From positions 1 through 64,000 of the forward strand of contig DUZX01000015.1 of the NCBI GenBank assembly GCA_013349325.1: a stretch of 64,000 nucleotides of DNA, read 5' to 3'. The notes beneath the pieces are model-generated. The model saw nothing but the letters and a program-made list of their open reading frames with translations, had not been told where the DNA came from and ran no database searches. Shown here one piece after another: positions 50,950 to 61,326 of the stretch. Position 1 is the stretch's first letter. Every line of letters begins with the position of its first letter. Source of the DNA: Desulfuromonadales bacterium. GTDB lineage: Bacteria > Desulfobacterota > Desulfuromonadia > Geobacterales > Pseudopelobacteraceae. The position numbers and the translations under genes were made by a program.

Positions 50950-53427
50950 TTGATCGAAATAGAGACTGAAAACGATACCGAACAGAGTTCGGAAGAACTT
51001 AAAATACCGGATCTGTTGCCACTGCTGCCAATCCGCGATGTGGTTGTATACCCTTTCATGATCATCCCGCTCTTTGTCGGGCGTGAAATGTCGGTCAAGG
51101 CTGTTGACAGTGCCCTGGCCGGCGACCGGATGATCCTTCTGGCAACGCAGCATGATGTCGGTGATGAAGATCCGCCAGCTGATAAAATCTATGAAGTCGG
51201 CACCGTCGCCATGATCATGCGAATGTTGAAACTGCCTGACGGTCGCATAAAAATTCTGGTGCAGGGGCTGGCCAAAGCCCGCATCACTGAATTTGTGTCC
51301 GACAAACCGTTTTATACCGTTCGCGTGGAACGCCAGCACGATCTCCAATTAAAGGACATCTCGCTGGAGGTTGAAGCGCTGGTGCGCACCGTCCGCGAGC
51401 AGCTGAACAAGGTGATTGAGCTGGGCAAACAGATATCGCCCGAAGTCATCGTCATACTTGAAAACATTCAGGATCCCGGCAGCATGGCCGATCTGATCGC
51501 CACAAATCTGGGACTTAAAGTTGCCGAAGCGCAGCAGTTGCTTGAAATTAACGATCCGGTCGCACGGCTGACCAAGGTCAACGAGTTCCTGAATCGTGAG
51601 GTTGAGCTCCTGAGCGTGCAGGCCAAGATCCAGAACGCCGCCCGCGAAGAGATGGGCAAGAACCACAAGGAATATTATCTGCGCGAGCAGATGAAGGCGA
51701 TTCAGAGTGAGCTGGGTGATAACGAGGGCAAAGAGGAGCTGGCTGATATCCGCAAGGCTATCGAAACGGCCAAAATGCCGGCGGCGGTTCAGAAAGAGGC
51801 TCTCAAACAACTGGGACGCCTGGACAATATGCACCCCGATGCCGCCGAAGCCGGTATCATCCGCACCTATCTGGACTGGATGGTGGAACTCCCCTGGAGC
51901 ACATCGACCCGTGACAACCTGGACATCATTCGCGCCAAGAAGATCCTCGACGACGACCACTTCTACCTGGACAAGATCAAGGAACGCATCCTGGAGTTTC
52001 TGGCGGTGCGCAAGTTGAAAAAGAAAATGAAAGGGCCGATCCTCTGCTTCGTCGGGCCGCCGGGCGTCGGAAAAACGTCGCTGGGCAAATCGATCGCCCG
52101 GGCTATGAATCGTAAATTCGTGCGCATATCGCTGGGGGGCGTGCGCGATGAAGCCGAAATTCGCGGACACCGCCGGACCTACATCGGGGCCCTGCCGGGG
52201 CGCATTCTGCAGGGGATCAAGCAGGCCGGCGCCAATAATCCGGTCTTTATGCTGGACGAGCTCGACAAACTGGGCTACGACTACAAAGGTGACCCCTCTT
52301 CGGCTCTTCTTGAGGTGCTTGACCCGGAACAGAATCACTCCTTTTCCGATCATTACATCAACCAGCCTTTCGACCTCTCCAACGTTATGTTCGTGGCGAC
52401 CGCCAACCAGATGGACCCGATCCCTTCAGCACTGCGTGACCGCATGGAGGTCATCAATCTGTCGGGCTACACCGAGGAGGAAAAGCTACAGATAGCCAAG
52501 CGCTATCTGGTGCCGCGCCAGATCAAGGAGAACGGCCTTAAAGCCAAGCTGATCAGCTTTGATGATGCCTCGATCAACGAGATTATTGCCAAGTACACGC
52601 GGGAAGCGGGGCTGCGCAGCCTGGAGCGCGAAATCGGAAAAGTGTGCCGTAAAGTTGCCCGCAAGGTTGCCGAGGGCAACAAAAATGCTGTCAAGATCAC
52701 CGCCAAGGAACTGCACACCTATCTGGGGATTCCCAAGTACATCCGCGAAGAGGATCTGGACAAGAATGAGATCGGTGTCGTCAATGGACTGGCCTGGACA
52801 CCGGTCGGGGGCGAAATCCTGCATATCGAAGCGACCCTGATGCAGGGCAAAGCCGGTATGACACTGACCGGCCAGCTGGGTGACGTCATGAAGGAATCGG
52901 TGCAGGCGGCCCATTCTTACATCCGTGCCCACACTGACGCGCTCGGCCTGAAACCGGAACTGTTTCAAAAGCACGAAATCCATGTGCATGTTCCGGCTGG
53001 CGCCATCCCCAAAGACGGTCCCTCGGCCGGCGTAGCAATGACGGTGGCACTGGTCTCGATTCTCTGCAAGATTCCGGTCAGAAGTGACGTCGCCATGACC
53101 GGTGAAATCACCCTGCGCGGCAAAGTACTACCGATCGGCGGCCTCAAGGAAAAAATTCTGGCTGCCGTCCGTTCGCGCATGCGGCTGGTGATTATTCCGG
53201 AGCAGAACAAAAAAGATCTTGAGGATATTCCGCCTGAAATTCTTAAGAAGGTCAAGATCGCGGCAGTATCGGAAGTCGGCGAAGCTCTCAGGCTGGCGCT
53301 GGAAAACTTCTCTCCGACCGGTTCAACGGCACTCACAGAAAAAAATGTCAAATCCAAAACGAAAGCATCCACCGTTACAGCTCCGGCACGCCGCCGCAAG
53401 GTACTATCACCAGAGGTCCGGGGTTGA
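50950..53427 (+). CDS. lon: ATP-dependent Lon protease
   Basis: This is an 825-residue protein with the start at TTG 50950, seven bases after AAGGAG. The N-terminal substrate domain (LPLLPIRDVVVYPFMIIPLF) is followed by the ATPase (Walker A GPPGVGKTSLGKS around 370) and the protease domain with catalytic Ser in PKDGPSAGVAM (around 692) and the Lys further on. The C-terminus is a basic tail. It degrades misfolded and regulatory proteins. Confidence 0.95.
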   Translation: MIEIETENDTEQSSEELKIPDLLPLLPIRDVVVYPFMIIPLFVGREMSVKAVDSALAGDRMILLATQHDVGDEDPPADKIYEVGTVAMIMRMLKLPDGRIKILVQGLAKARITEFVSDKPFYTVRVERQHDLQLKDISLEVEALVRTVREQLNKVIELGKQISPEVIVILENIQDPGSMADLIATNLGLKVAEAQQLLEINDPVARLTKVNEFLNREVELLSVQAKIQNAAREEMGKNHKEYYLREQMKAIQSELGDNEGKEELADIRKAIETAKMPAAVQKEALKQLGRLDNMHPDAAEAGIIRTYLDWMVELPWSTSTRDNLDIIRAKKILDDDHFYLDKIKERILEFLAVRKLKKKMKGPILCFVGPPGVGKTSLGKSIARAMNRKFVRISLGGVRDEAEIRGHRRTYIGALPGRILQGIKQAGANNPVFMLDELDKLGYDYKGDPSSALLEVLDPEQNHSFSDHYINQPFDLSNVMFVATANQMDPIPSALRDRMEVINLSGYTEEEKLQIAKRYLVPRQIKENGLKAKLISFDDASINEIIAKYTREAGLRSLEREIGKVCRKVARKVAEGNKNAVKITAKELHTYLGIPKYIREEDLDKNEIGVVNGLAWTPVGGEILHIEATLMQGKAGMTLTGQLGDVMKESVQAAHSYIRAHTDALGLKPELFQKHEIHVHVPAGAIPKDGPSAGVAMTVALVSILCKIPVRSDVAMTGEITLRGKVLPIGGLKEKILAAVRSRMRLVIIPEQNKKDLEDIPPEILKKVKIAAVSEVGEALRLALENFSPTGSTALTEKNVKSKTKASTVTAPARRRKVLSPEVRG

Positions 53428-54458
53428 AAACGGGGGATTCCGGTGAATTCGGCCTGATTTCCCGCATAGCAGCGCAGGTACACTCTCATCAGGGCGTCAT
53501 CACCGGTATCGGTGATGACGCAGCCGTCACCGTTCTCACTCCCGACATGCAGCTTTTAACCTCCACCGACATGCTGATGGAGGATATCCACTTCCGCCGC
53601 CGCTGGCACGACCCGTACCGCCTGGGACGCAAGTCACTGGCGGTCAGCATCTCCGATCTGGCCGCCATGGGCGCTATCCCGCGCTGGGCGCTGCTATCGC
53701 TGGCCATTCCCGCCGATCTTCCACCAAATTTTATCACTGAATGTACGCACGGCTTTCTGGCTATGGCAGAGGAATATTCCGTAACCCTGATCGGCGGAGA
53801 CACCTGCGCCTCACGATCAGGTCTGGTGATCTCTGTGACCATCATGGGTGAGCAGCGTCCTGAATTGATCCTCCGCCGCAGCGGCGCCCGGCCCGGCGAT
53901 GATATCTGGGTCAGCGGCACACTGGGTGATGCCGCGCTGGGACTGAAACTGCTTGACTTCGGTTTCGACTCCGCTCAACCACGGGACTCCGCTGGGCATA
54001 CTGGGCGGTCCCTGAGCGGAGCTGAAGGGGCGGTCTCCCGCCTGCTCGATCCGACACCGCGCGTAACGGCCGGCCTGGCACTGGCCGCTTCCGGCCTGGT
54101 TACCTCCATGATCGATATCAGTGACGGCATCCTGGCCGACTTTGGACATATCGCCGAACTGTCCGGTGTTGGCGGTTGCCTGCATCTGGACGACCTGCCG
54201 GTGTCCGATTGCTTCCGCTCGATCGCGTCAGCTTTCAACGATTTCCCCCATGATCTGCCACTTTCAGGTGGCGAGGACTACGAACTCTGCTTCACCGCCT
54301 CACCGGGAGATCGTGAAAAAATCATCGGACTCATGAAAAAATGTGGCAATCAGGCAACAGCTGTTGGTATAGTGTCGCGCCAACCGGAAGTCACCGTTGT
54401 GCGCGCCGACGGCAGCAGCTACACCCCGCTTTCAAAAGGTTTTAACCATCTTATCTAA
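53424..54458 (+). CDS. thiL: Thiamine-monophosphate kinase
   Basis: This is a 344-residue kinase of the AIRS/PurM fold, which makes thiamine diphosphate from the monophosphate. Motifs include GIGDDAAV near the N-terminus, DMLMEDIHF and SLSDLAAMG-like SISDLAAMGA. The start is TTG overlapping the lon stop (TTGA), with AGAGGT upstream. A palindromic repeat at 53963-54028 adds about 22 residues (FDSAQPRDSAGHTGRSLSGA) after LGLKLLDFG. Confidence 0.88.
   Translation: MKTGDSGEFGLISRIAAQVHSHQGVITGIGDDAAVTVLTPDMQLLTSTDMLMEDIHFRRRWHDPYRLGRKSLAVSISDLAAMGAIPRWALLSLAIPADLPPNFITECTHGFLAMAEEYSVTLIGGDTCASRSGLVISVTIMGEQRPELILRRSGARPGDDIWVSGTLGDAALGLKLLDFGFDSAQPRDSAGHTGRSLSGAEGAVSRLLDPTPRVTAGLALAASGLVTSMIDISDGILADFGHIAELSGVGGCLHLDDLPVSDCFRSIASAFNDFPHDLPLSGGEDYELCFTASPGDREKIIGLMKKCGNQATAVGIVSRQPEVTVVRADGSSYTPLSKGFNHLI
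53963..54028. repeat. Palindromic repeat, copy E (inside thiL)
   Basis: TTTCGACTCCGCTCA (53963-53977) pairs imperfectly with TGAGCGGAGCTGAAGG (54013-54028). The centre holds a second inverted pair (GGGACTCCGC / GCGGTCCC region). It is in frame within thiL. Confidence 0.85.
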
Positions 54459-54485
54459 TCCATGTGCAGCTTGAAAGGATCAGTA

Positions 54486-56489
<2,004 letters not shown>

Positions 56490-56492
56490 TCG

Positions 56493-57182
56493 ATGGAACT
56501 CATCGAACAACTCAAAAAGCCGCTGCTCTTCTCCGGGTTGAACGATGCCGACCTGAGGGAGTTAGCGACCATCACGGTCAGACGCTCGTTTCGTAAAGGC
56601 GAATCCCTGTTTTGCGAGGGGGAGTCCGCGACCGGATTTTATCTGCTCCTTTCCGGCAGTATTAAACTCTGCCGGATTTCTCCCGATGGACGCGAAAAGG
56701 TGCTGCACTTTGTCAAACCGCGTGAAACCTTTGCCGAAGCAGCTTTTTTCGGCAACGGCACGTATCCGGCGGAAGCGCGCGCCATGGAGTCGGGAGAGGT
56801 GCTCTATCTCCCGCGCGAGGGTTTTATGGCGTTAATGGCCAGAAACCCCGGCTTTGCGCTCAACCTGGTTGTTTCACTGTCTCTGATGCTGCGCCAGTTT
56901 GTCCGCCAGATTGAAGAGCTTTCCTTCAATGATGTCACGTCACGGCTGGCATCGTTTCTGCTTCGCCGCATAGATGAAAAATCAACCAGCTACGGAGGCA
57001 TCATCTACCTCGATCTCGGCATCAAAAAAGGGGAGTTGGCTTCCCGGCTCGGCACCGCCAGTGAAACGATTTCACGCACGTTTAAAAAGCTGAAAGATGA
57101 AGGTATTATTGACGTGCAGGGCAACCGGGTGGTAATTCATCAGCTGGAAAAACTGCAGAAACTGTGCGAACGGCACGAGTAA
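56493..57182 (+). CDS. Crp/Fnr-family transcription regulator
   Basis: This is a 229-residue protein. A cyclic-nucleotide-type beta barrel (residues 10-120) and C-terminal helix-turn-helix (GELASRLGTASETISRTFKK) are clear. The N-terminus lacks the Fnr cysteine cluster, so it is not an oxygen-sensing Fnr of the classic kind. It starts three bases after transketolase and ends at a strong terminator. Target genes are unknown. Confidence 0.88.
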   Translation: MELIEQLKKPLLFSGLNDADLRELATITVRRSFRKGESLFCEGESATGFYLLLSGSIKLCRISPDGREKVLHFVKPRETFAEAAFFGNGTYPAEARAMESGEVLYLPREGFMALMARNPGFALNLVVSLSLMLRQFVRQIEELSFNDVTSRLASFLLRRIDEKSTSYGGIIYLDLGIKKGELASRLGTASETISRTFKKLKDEGIIDVQGNRVVIHQLEKLQKLCERHE

Positions 57183-57188
57183 TAGACG

Positions 57189-57229
57189 ACAACAAGGGCG
57201 CTGCATTTTAGATGCAGCGCCCTTGTTGT
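57189..57229. terminator. Strong bidirectional hairpin terminator
   Basis: Perfect 18-base arms ACAACAAGGGCGCTGCAT / ATGCAGCGCCCTTGTTGT around a five-base loop, between the convergent Crp/Fnr and PEP-CTERM genes. Confidence 0.9.
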
Positions 57230-57256
57230 ATTAATAACCTGCTGTTGGTTCTGGTA

Positions 57257-57853
57257 TCAGACTTCTGTTTTGTAAGTGCGACGCTTTCCGTACACTGCCA
57301 GACCGGCCATACCAAGCCCTAACAGCATCAGAGTTCCCGGTTCCGGAACGGCAAACGTGAAGTCGTCCATGACAAACTGGGTGCCGTTTCCGGTAGTACC
57401 GGCATCAGTACCGCCATATGAATTGAACGTAACTGAATCAATCCCCCGATAGTTGAAATTGAAATACGTAGCCTTATCATCATCGACATTTACAACAGTG
57501 TCATAAATACGTACACCATCTTTCCACCCCTTGACATCAATTGCGAGGCCATGGTTCCAGGCAGCGGTAAGATATACACCGAAGAAGTCAAAATAACCGT
57601 CTGCCAGAGACGCTTTTGCTTCATATCCACAATAGTTAAATGCTACGTAATCACCGCTGACATGACCTTTTTCAAAGCCGCTAGCGAAAGCCACCGTGTT
57701 CTTATCAATGGCATACATTTTTTCCCACGTCAGACCGCCGTAACCATTTGCTATTTTTTGAGAGCTTGGTAGTCCCTCAAAGGTCAAAACGGTTGAATGA
57801 CCCGTGCCGACACTGCATACAATCAGCACTACTGCTAAAAGAAACTTTCTCAT
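57257..57853 (-). CDS. PEP-CTERM sorting domain protein
   Basis: This is a 198-residue exported protein: signal peptide at residues 1-20, a beta-rich middle, and the C-terminal sorting tag VPEPGTLMLLGLGMAGLAVY followed by GKRR. Exosortase would cleave the tag and release or anchor the protein in the exopolysaccharide layer. A sigma-54-type promoter and two enhancer-like repeats lie upstream (57903-58172). The specific role is unknown. Confidence 0.9.
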   Translation of the reverse strand: MRKFLLAVVLIVCSVGTGHSTVLTFEGLPSSQKIANGYGGLTWEKMYAIDKNTVAFASGFEKGHVSGDYVAFNYCGYEAKASLADGYFDFFGVYLTAAWNHGLAIDVKGWKDGVRIYDTVVNVDDDKATYFNFNYRGIDSVTFNSYGGTDAGTTGNGTQFVMDDFTFAVPEPGTLMLLGLGMAGLAVYGKRRTYKTEV

Positions 57854-57902
57854 TTTCCACCTCTGGTAGTCCGGGTTGCAGGGCGTTCGCTGCCATCACC
57901 AT

Positions 57903-57920
57903 AAGCAAATTTCACACCAA
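57903..57920 (-). promoter_or_regulatory. Sigma-54-type (-24/-12) promoter of PEP-CTERM gene
   Basis: On the minus strand TTGGTGTGAAATTTGCTT places GG and GC exactly 12 bases apart (TGG-N8-TTTGC), the sigma-54 spacing. The predicted start is about 40 bases before the PEP-CTERM ATG. The rest of 57854-58271 is non-coding: two enhancer-like repeats, A+T-rich DNA and the leader of the DAHP synthase gene. Confidence 0.65.
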
Positions 57921-57981
57921 TTCGATAAGCATATATAATAATTAGTATTTAAGACAGTGTTTCTCTGCGCATCCCGTAACA

Positions 57982-58000
57982 TGTAAAGTTTTTCGACAAC
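57982..58000. promoter_or_regulatory. Enhancer-like repeat, copy 1
   Basis: TGTAAAGTTTTTCGACAAC occurs here and again, exactly, at 58154-58172. Its ends TGT...ACA make a partial palindrome (TGTCGAAAAACTTTACA on the other strand). It lies about 65 bases upstream of the -24 box, a usual distance for a sigma-54 activator. Confidence 0.6.
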
Positions 58001-58153
58001 ATCTTTTGTCGGCGTACCCGCTACCAAGCCAAAAGGCTCTCGTTGTAAACACATAACTATCCATAATCGCCGTTATTTATTTTTTTAGCCACGCAGTGCC
58101 ATCAATTTGCATGAAAATCATCGTGATGCTGATCCGACTTTAACGACTATTAG

Positions 58154-58172
58154 TGTAAAGTTTTTCGACAAC
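58154..58172. promoter_or_regulatory. Enhancer-like repeat, copy 2
   Basis: An exact second copy of the 19-base element, 172 bases from the first. It also lies about 100 bases upstream of the DAHP synthase start, so it could affect either gene. Confidence 0.6.
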
Positions 58173-58271
58173 TTTTCCCAAGCGCTTAAAATGAACCTAT
58201 ACAAAATGCGGGTTGCAACGTATACTGCGTCCGCTTTTGAATTCATGCTGCTAATGTGAAGGAGATGTAAC

Positions 58272-59282
58272 ATGCTGATTGTTATGAACCATAATGCTAC
58301 CCAGGCTGATGTTGATGCCATTTCCAGAATTGTTGCCGAAATGGGCTTCCGGGCAGAACCGATCCCGGGTAGCGAGCGGACCGCAATTGGTGTACTGGGT
58401 AATCATGGCTATGTTGATGATACCAAAATTCTCGAACTGCCGGGTGTGCAGCGGGTGCTGCACGTATCCAAACCCTACAAACTGGTCTCGCGCGATTTCC
58501 ATCCTGAAGATACGATCGTCGATGTCGCCGGCGTCAAGGTTGGTCGCGGCTGCCGTCCGGTGGTCGTGGCCGGCCCCTGTGCCGTAGAAAGCGAAGACCA
58601 GATCATCACGACTGCACTGTTTGTCAAGAGCTGTGGTGCCGTCATGCTACGCGGTGGAGCCTTTAAGCCGCGCACCGGACCGCACACCTTCCAGGGTCTG
58701 CGCGAAGAAGGTCTGAAGCTGTTGTCAAAGGCCGGCAAAGAGAGCGGGCTTCCGATCGTGACCGAAGTCATGAGCCCTGACCATGTTGCCCTACTGGCTG
58801 AATATGCCGATCTGCTGCAGATCGGTGCGCGTAACATGCAGAACTTCGATCTGCTGCGCGAGGTGGGACGTGTCCGCAAACCGGTTCTGCTGAAACGCGG
58901 TATGAGCGCCACAGTGGAAGAGTTTCTGGCAGCTGCCGAGTATATTCTGGCCGAAGGAAACGACCAGGTCATTCTCTGCGAACGGGGCATCCGCACTTTT
59001 GAGACCGCCACACGCAACACGCTGGATCTCTCAATCGTTCCGCTGAGCAAAGAGTTGTCACATCTCCCGATCATGGTTGATCCATCACATGCAACCGGCA
59101 AACGCTCGCTGGTCGCGCCAATGGCCAAAGCCGCACTGGTATCCGGAGCAGACGGCGTGTTGATCGAGGTGCACCCTAATCCGGAAAAGGCGCTCTCTGA
59201 TGGACCGCAGTCGCTGACCTTCCCGGGGTTCAAACAGTTGATGAGTGAAATTGACAGCTTAACTCACTTTTTGGGGGAGTAA
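58272..59282 (+). CDS. aroF: DAHP synthase (3-deoxy-7-phosphoheptulonate synthase)
   Basis: This is a 336-residue enzyme for the first shikimate-pathway step, joining phosphoenolpyruvate and erythrose-4-phosphate. A ferredoxin-like regulatory N-terminal domain (residues 1-70) precedes the barrel (VVVAGPCAVES; MLRGGAFKPRTGPHTFQG; MVDPSHATGKRSLV), the type I-beta layout of Thermotoga-like enzymes. The ATG has an AAGGAG site. Confidence 0.93.
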   Translation: MLIVMNHNATQADVDAISRIVAEMGFRAEPIPGSERTAIGVLGNHGYVDDTKILELPGVQRVLHVSKPYKLVSRDFHPEDTIVDVAGVKVGRGCRPVVVAGPCAVESEDQIITTALFVKSCGAVMLRGGAFKPRTGPHTFQGLREEGLKLLSKAGKESGLPIVTEVMSPDHVALLAEYADLLQIGARNMQNFDLLREVGRVRKPVLLKRGMSATVEEFLAAAEYILAEGNDQVILCERGIRTFETATRNTLDLSIVPLSKELSHLPIMVDPSHATGKRSLVAPMAKAALVSGADGVLIEVHPNPEKALSDGPQSLTFPGFKQLMSEIDSLTHFLGE

Positions 59283-59302
59283 TACGTACCGGATAATAAC
59301 AC

Positions 59303-59331
59303 TTGAAAAGTCTGAGTCCAAAGTGTAATAA
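59303..59331 (+). promoter_or_regulatory. Sigma-70-type promoter of the 6S-like RNA
   Basis: TTGAAA (59303-59308), 17-base spacer, TAATAA (59326-59331). The predicted start falls just before the RNA stem at 59348. Confidence 0.65.
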
Positions 59332-59347
59332 TCGAACATCTTTTTGT

Positions 59348-59522
59348 TCTCTCTACCCTGCCCGTTAGTTGTAACGCCCGGGCGGAATGCTACATGGAAC
59401 GGGGTTCGTTCCCTGCTGTGGTGTGCTGCCTTCAATACGCGGGTCTGCCTGAAACAGTATACTGATTCCCACAATTAAGGAACTCGCCGGAGGCCCTTAA
59501 ATCTGACGGCAGGGTGGAGAGA
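59348..59522 (+). ncRNA. ssrS: Candidate 6S RNA
   Basis: A segment of about 175 bases is closed by a near-continuous 20-bp terminal stem: TCTCTCTACCCTGCCCGTTA near the 5' end pairs with CTGACGGCAGGGTGGAGAGA at the 3' end, with GU pairs and one bulge. CCCTTAAA near the 3' side matches a segment seen in many 6S RNAs. Length, closing stem, own promoter and terminator all fit. I could not fold the centre, and the usual 6S neighbour ygfA is absent. Confidence 0.65.
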
Positions 59523-59530
59523 ATAATTGA

Positions 59531-59560
59531 AGGGGTTACCGAAAGGTAGCCCCTTTTTTT
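59531..59560 (+). terminator. Intrinsic terminator of the 6S-like RNA
   Basis: GGGGTTACC GAAA GGTAGCCCC (59532-59553) forms a 9-bp stem with one GU pair and a GAAA loop, followed by seven T. Confidence 0.88.
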
Positions 59561-59595
59561 GTACGTGAAACATGGAGCGGCACAGCAGACGGTAA

Positions 59596-60210
59596 TTAGC
59601 GGGCGAAACAGAAGGCAACCCTTTTTTCGGCTATCGGTTTCCCTCCGACGGTTCCGTCGGCATAAATCTTTACATCGGCAGCGCATTTGCCGATTGCGTA
59701 ACTGACGATTGACATCGAACGAGGACCATCATTATAGATCAGGACCCTGTCCGAGGCCCAGGTTCGAGCTATGGCGCTGAGTATTGCCCGTTCCAGATCG
59801 GCATTTACGTAGAATTCCTCTACCGGATCAGACATGGCGGCAATCATTCCGTCTAAAATGCGATAGCGGGTCACGGTCCGTTCAGGGAACGGCTCTTTAC
59901 TTTCGGTTTTACTGACCACATCAACTACCTGAACGGGCTTCTCTTTGGAATGATCATTGATAATGAAGAAAATAGTCTGCTCTTCAACGTTTTTGGTCAC
60001 CCCGGTCCGCGCTACATCAAGTACGGCATCTTCAACCGGACTCACCGGGCCGCGCGGTGTGATATATTGATGCCAACCGGAAATCGTAGATGGGGAGCCG
60101 ACCGCCACCAACTGATAGCCACCGAAGCAGCCGCCAAGTGACAGCAGACAGAGAGCGACCCCTACGGTTCGGGCGGTAACCTGCCACAGCATAGGAAGTT
60201 TACCGTACAT
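59596..60210 (-). CDS. Putative lipoprotein, unknown function
   Basis: This is a 204-residue protein with an N-terminal lipobox (LCLLSLGGC, Cys around residue 28) and a mixed alpha/beta domain. The sequence around TFIINDHSKE-like IFFIINDHSKEKPVQV and YADGTVGGKPIAEKRV suggests strands. The ATG lies at 60210. No family is recognised. It converges on the 6S-like RNA. Confidence 0.7.
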   Translation of the reverse strand: MYGKLPMLWQVTARTVGVALCLLSLGGCFGGYQLVAVGSPSTISGWHQYITPRGPVSPVEDAVLDVARTGVTKNVEEQTIFFIINDHSKEKPVQVVDVVSKTESKEPFPERTVTRYRILDGMIAAMSDPVEEFYVNADLERAILSAIARTWASDRVLIYNDGPRSMSIVSYAIGKCAADVKIYADGTVGGKPIAEKRVAFCFAR

Positions 60211-60234
60211 ACATTTTGTACCTCGTTCGTTTTT

Positions 60235-61326
60235 TTAGTGCTCACACGATGAGCTGAATACCATTTCCAGCGCATCTAACAAGCGCTGATTATCTTGCCT
60301 GTTTTTTACCGCAACCCGGAAAAATCTTTCTGAAAGCCCGTCAAAACTGGAGCAGTCCCGAATCAGAAGACGCTGCTGCAGCAAGTGTTCCTGGAGCTCT
60401 TTGGCAGTTGTAGCGCGTGTGATTTCAACCAGCAGATAATTGACGCTAGAGGTGTACACCCGCAAACAGGGGAACCGTTCCAGGCTCCGCGAAAGTATAT
60501 GCCGCTCCAGAGAGGTATCTGCAATCGTGCGCTGTATGTAGTCTTCATCCTGCAGAGCTGCGGTGCCTGCCACCAGAGCCAGTGTATTAACCCGCCAGGG
60601 GCCGCCTATGGCATTCAGGCGCTCCGCCAGAGTACTGTTACTGATCGCATATCCGAGCCGCAGGCCCGGTATGCCGAAAAACTTGGTCATCGAACGCAGT
60701 ACAATTGCATTGCCCTGCCGGGCGATAAACAGCTTGGCCGATGATTCTTCACAGAAATCCATGAAGGCTTCATCCAGCACAAAAAACGTTCCGTTCGTGT
60801 GGCAGAAAGTCGCAATCCGCTCAATCACCTGCTGCGGATAGAGCGTACCACTGGGATTGGCAGGATTGCAGAGACAGAGCAGATCAATACCACCGGACAA
60901 AGCCGTTTCGAGCTGCTGTAGATCGATCGAAAAGTTGCTCTCCGGCGTCAAAACAATCTGCTCCACCTGCCAGCCGTGCTGATGCAACGCCTGACTATAT
61001 TCGCTGAAACAGGGCGCAATCAAAAGCGCCTTTGTGCCTGAGATGAGAGCCGGCAGGTTATAGATCAGCTCGGTCGAACCGTTGGCAATGGTAAAACTTT
61101 CGGCCGGCAGGCCGTGATGCTGCGCCAGAGCGGCACGCAGCTCCGCATGACCGCTGTCAGGATAGTGGACCAGAGCGTCCAGCGCCGAAATAATGGCCGC
61201 TCGGACGAGCGGTGACACGCCGAGCGGATTGATGCTGGCAGAAAAATCGGTGAGCGTGTCAATCGGAACACCCAGCGAACGGGCGACCGCAGCGATGTTG
61301 CCGCCATGATTAGAGGAGTGGGACAC
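60235..61326 (-). CDS. cobD: L-threonine-O-3-phosphate decarboxylase (CobD-type)
   Basis: This is a 363-residue PLP-dependent aminotransferase-fold enzyme: NPANPSGTLYPQQV, and the PLP Lys in RSMTKFFGIPGLRLGYAIS. CobD makes the aminopropanol linker of cobalamin. It starts with GTG and overlaps cbiB by 17 bases. Close relatives include histidinol-phosphate aminotransferase, but the cobalamin neighbours support CobD. Confidence 0.87.
   Translation of the reverse strand: MSHSSNHGGNIAAVARSLGVPIDTLTDFSASINPLGVSPLVRAAIISALDALVHYPDSGHAELRAALAQHHGLPAESFTIANGSTELIYNLPALISGTKALLIAPCFSEYSQALHQHGWQVEQIVLTPESNFSIDLQQLETALSGGIDLLCLCNPANPSGTLYPQQVIERIATFCHTNGTFFVLDEAFMDFCEESSAKLFIARQGNAIVLRSMTKFFGIPGLRLGYAISNSTLAERLNAIGGPWRVNTLALVAGTAALQDEDYIQRTIADTSLERHILSRSLERFPCLRVYTSSVNYLLVEITRATTAKELQEHLLQQRLLIRDCSSFDGLSERFFRVAVKNRQDNQRLLDALEMVFSSSCEH

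Noticed and set aside
57854-57960. c-di-GMP (GEMM) riboswitch upstream of the PEP-CTERM gene
   Set aside because: Some words resemble GEMM (GGACTACC, CAACCCGG) but the conserved GCAAAGCC and tetraloop parts are missing. The region between promoter and gene is too short.
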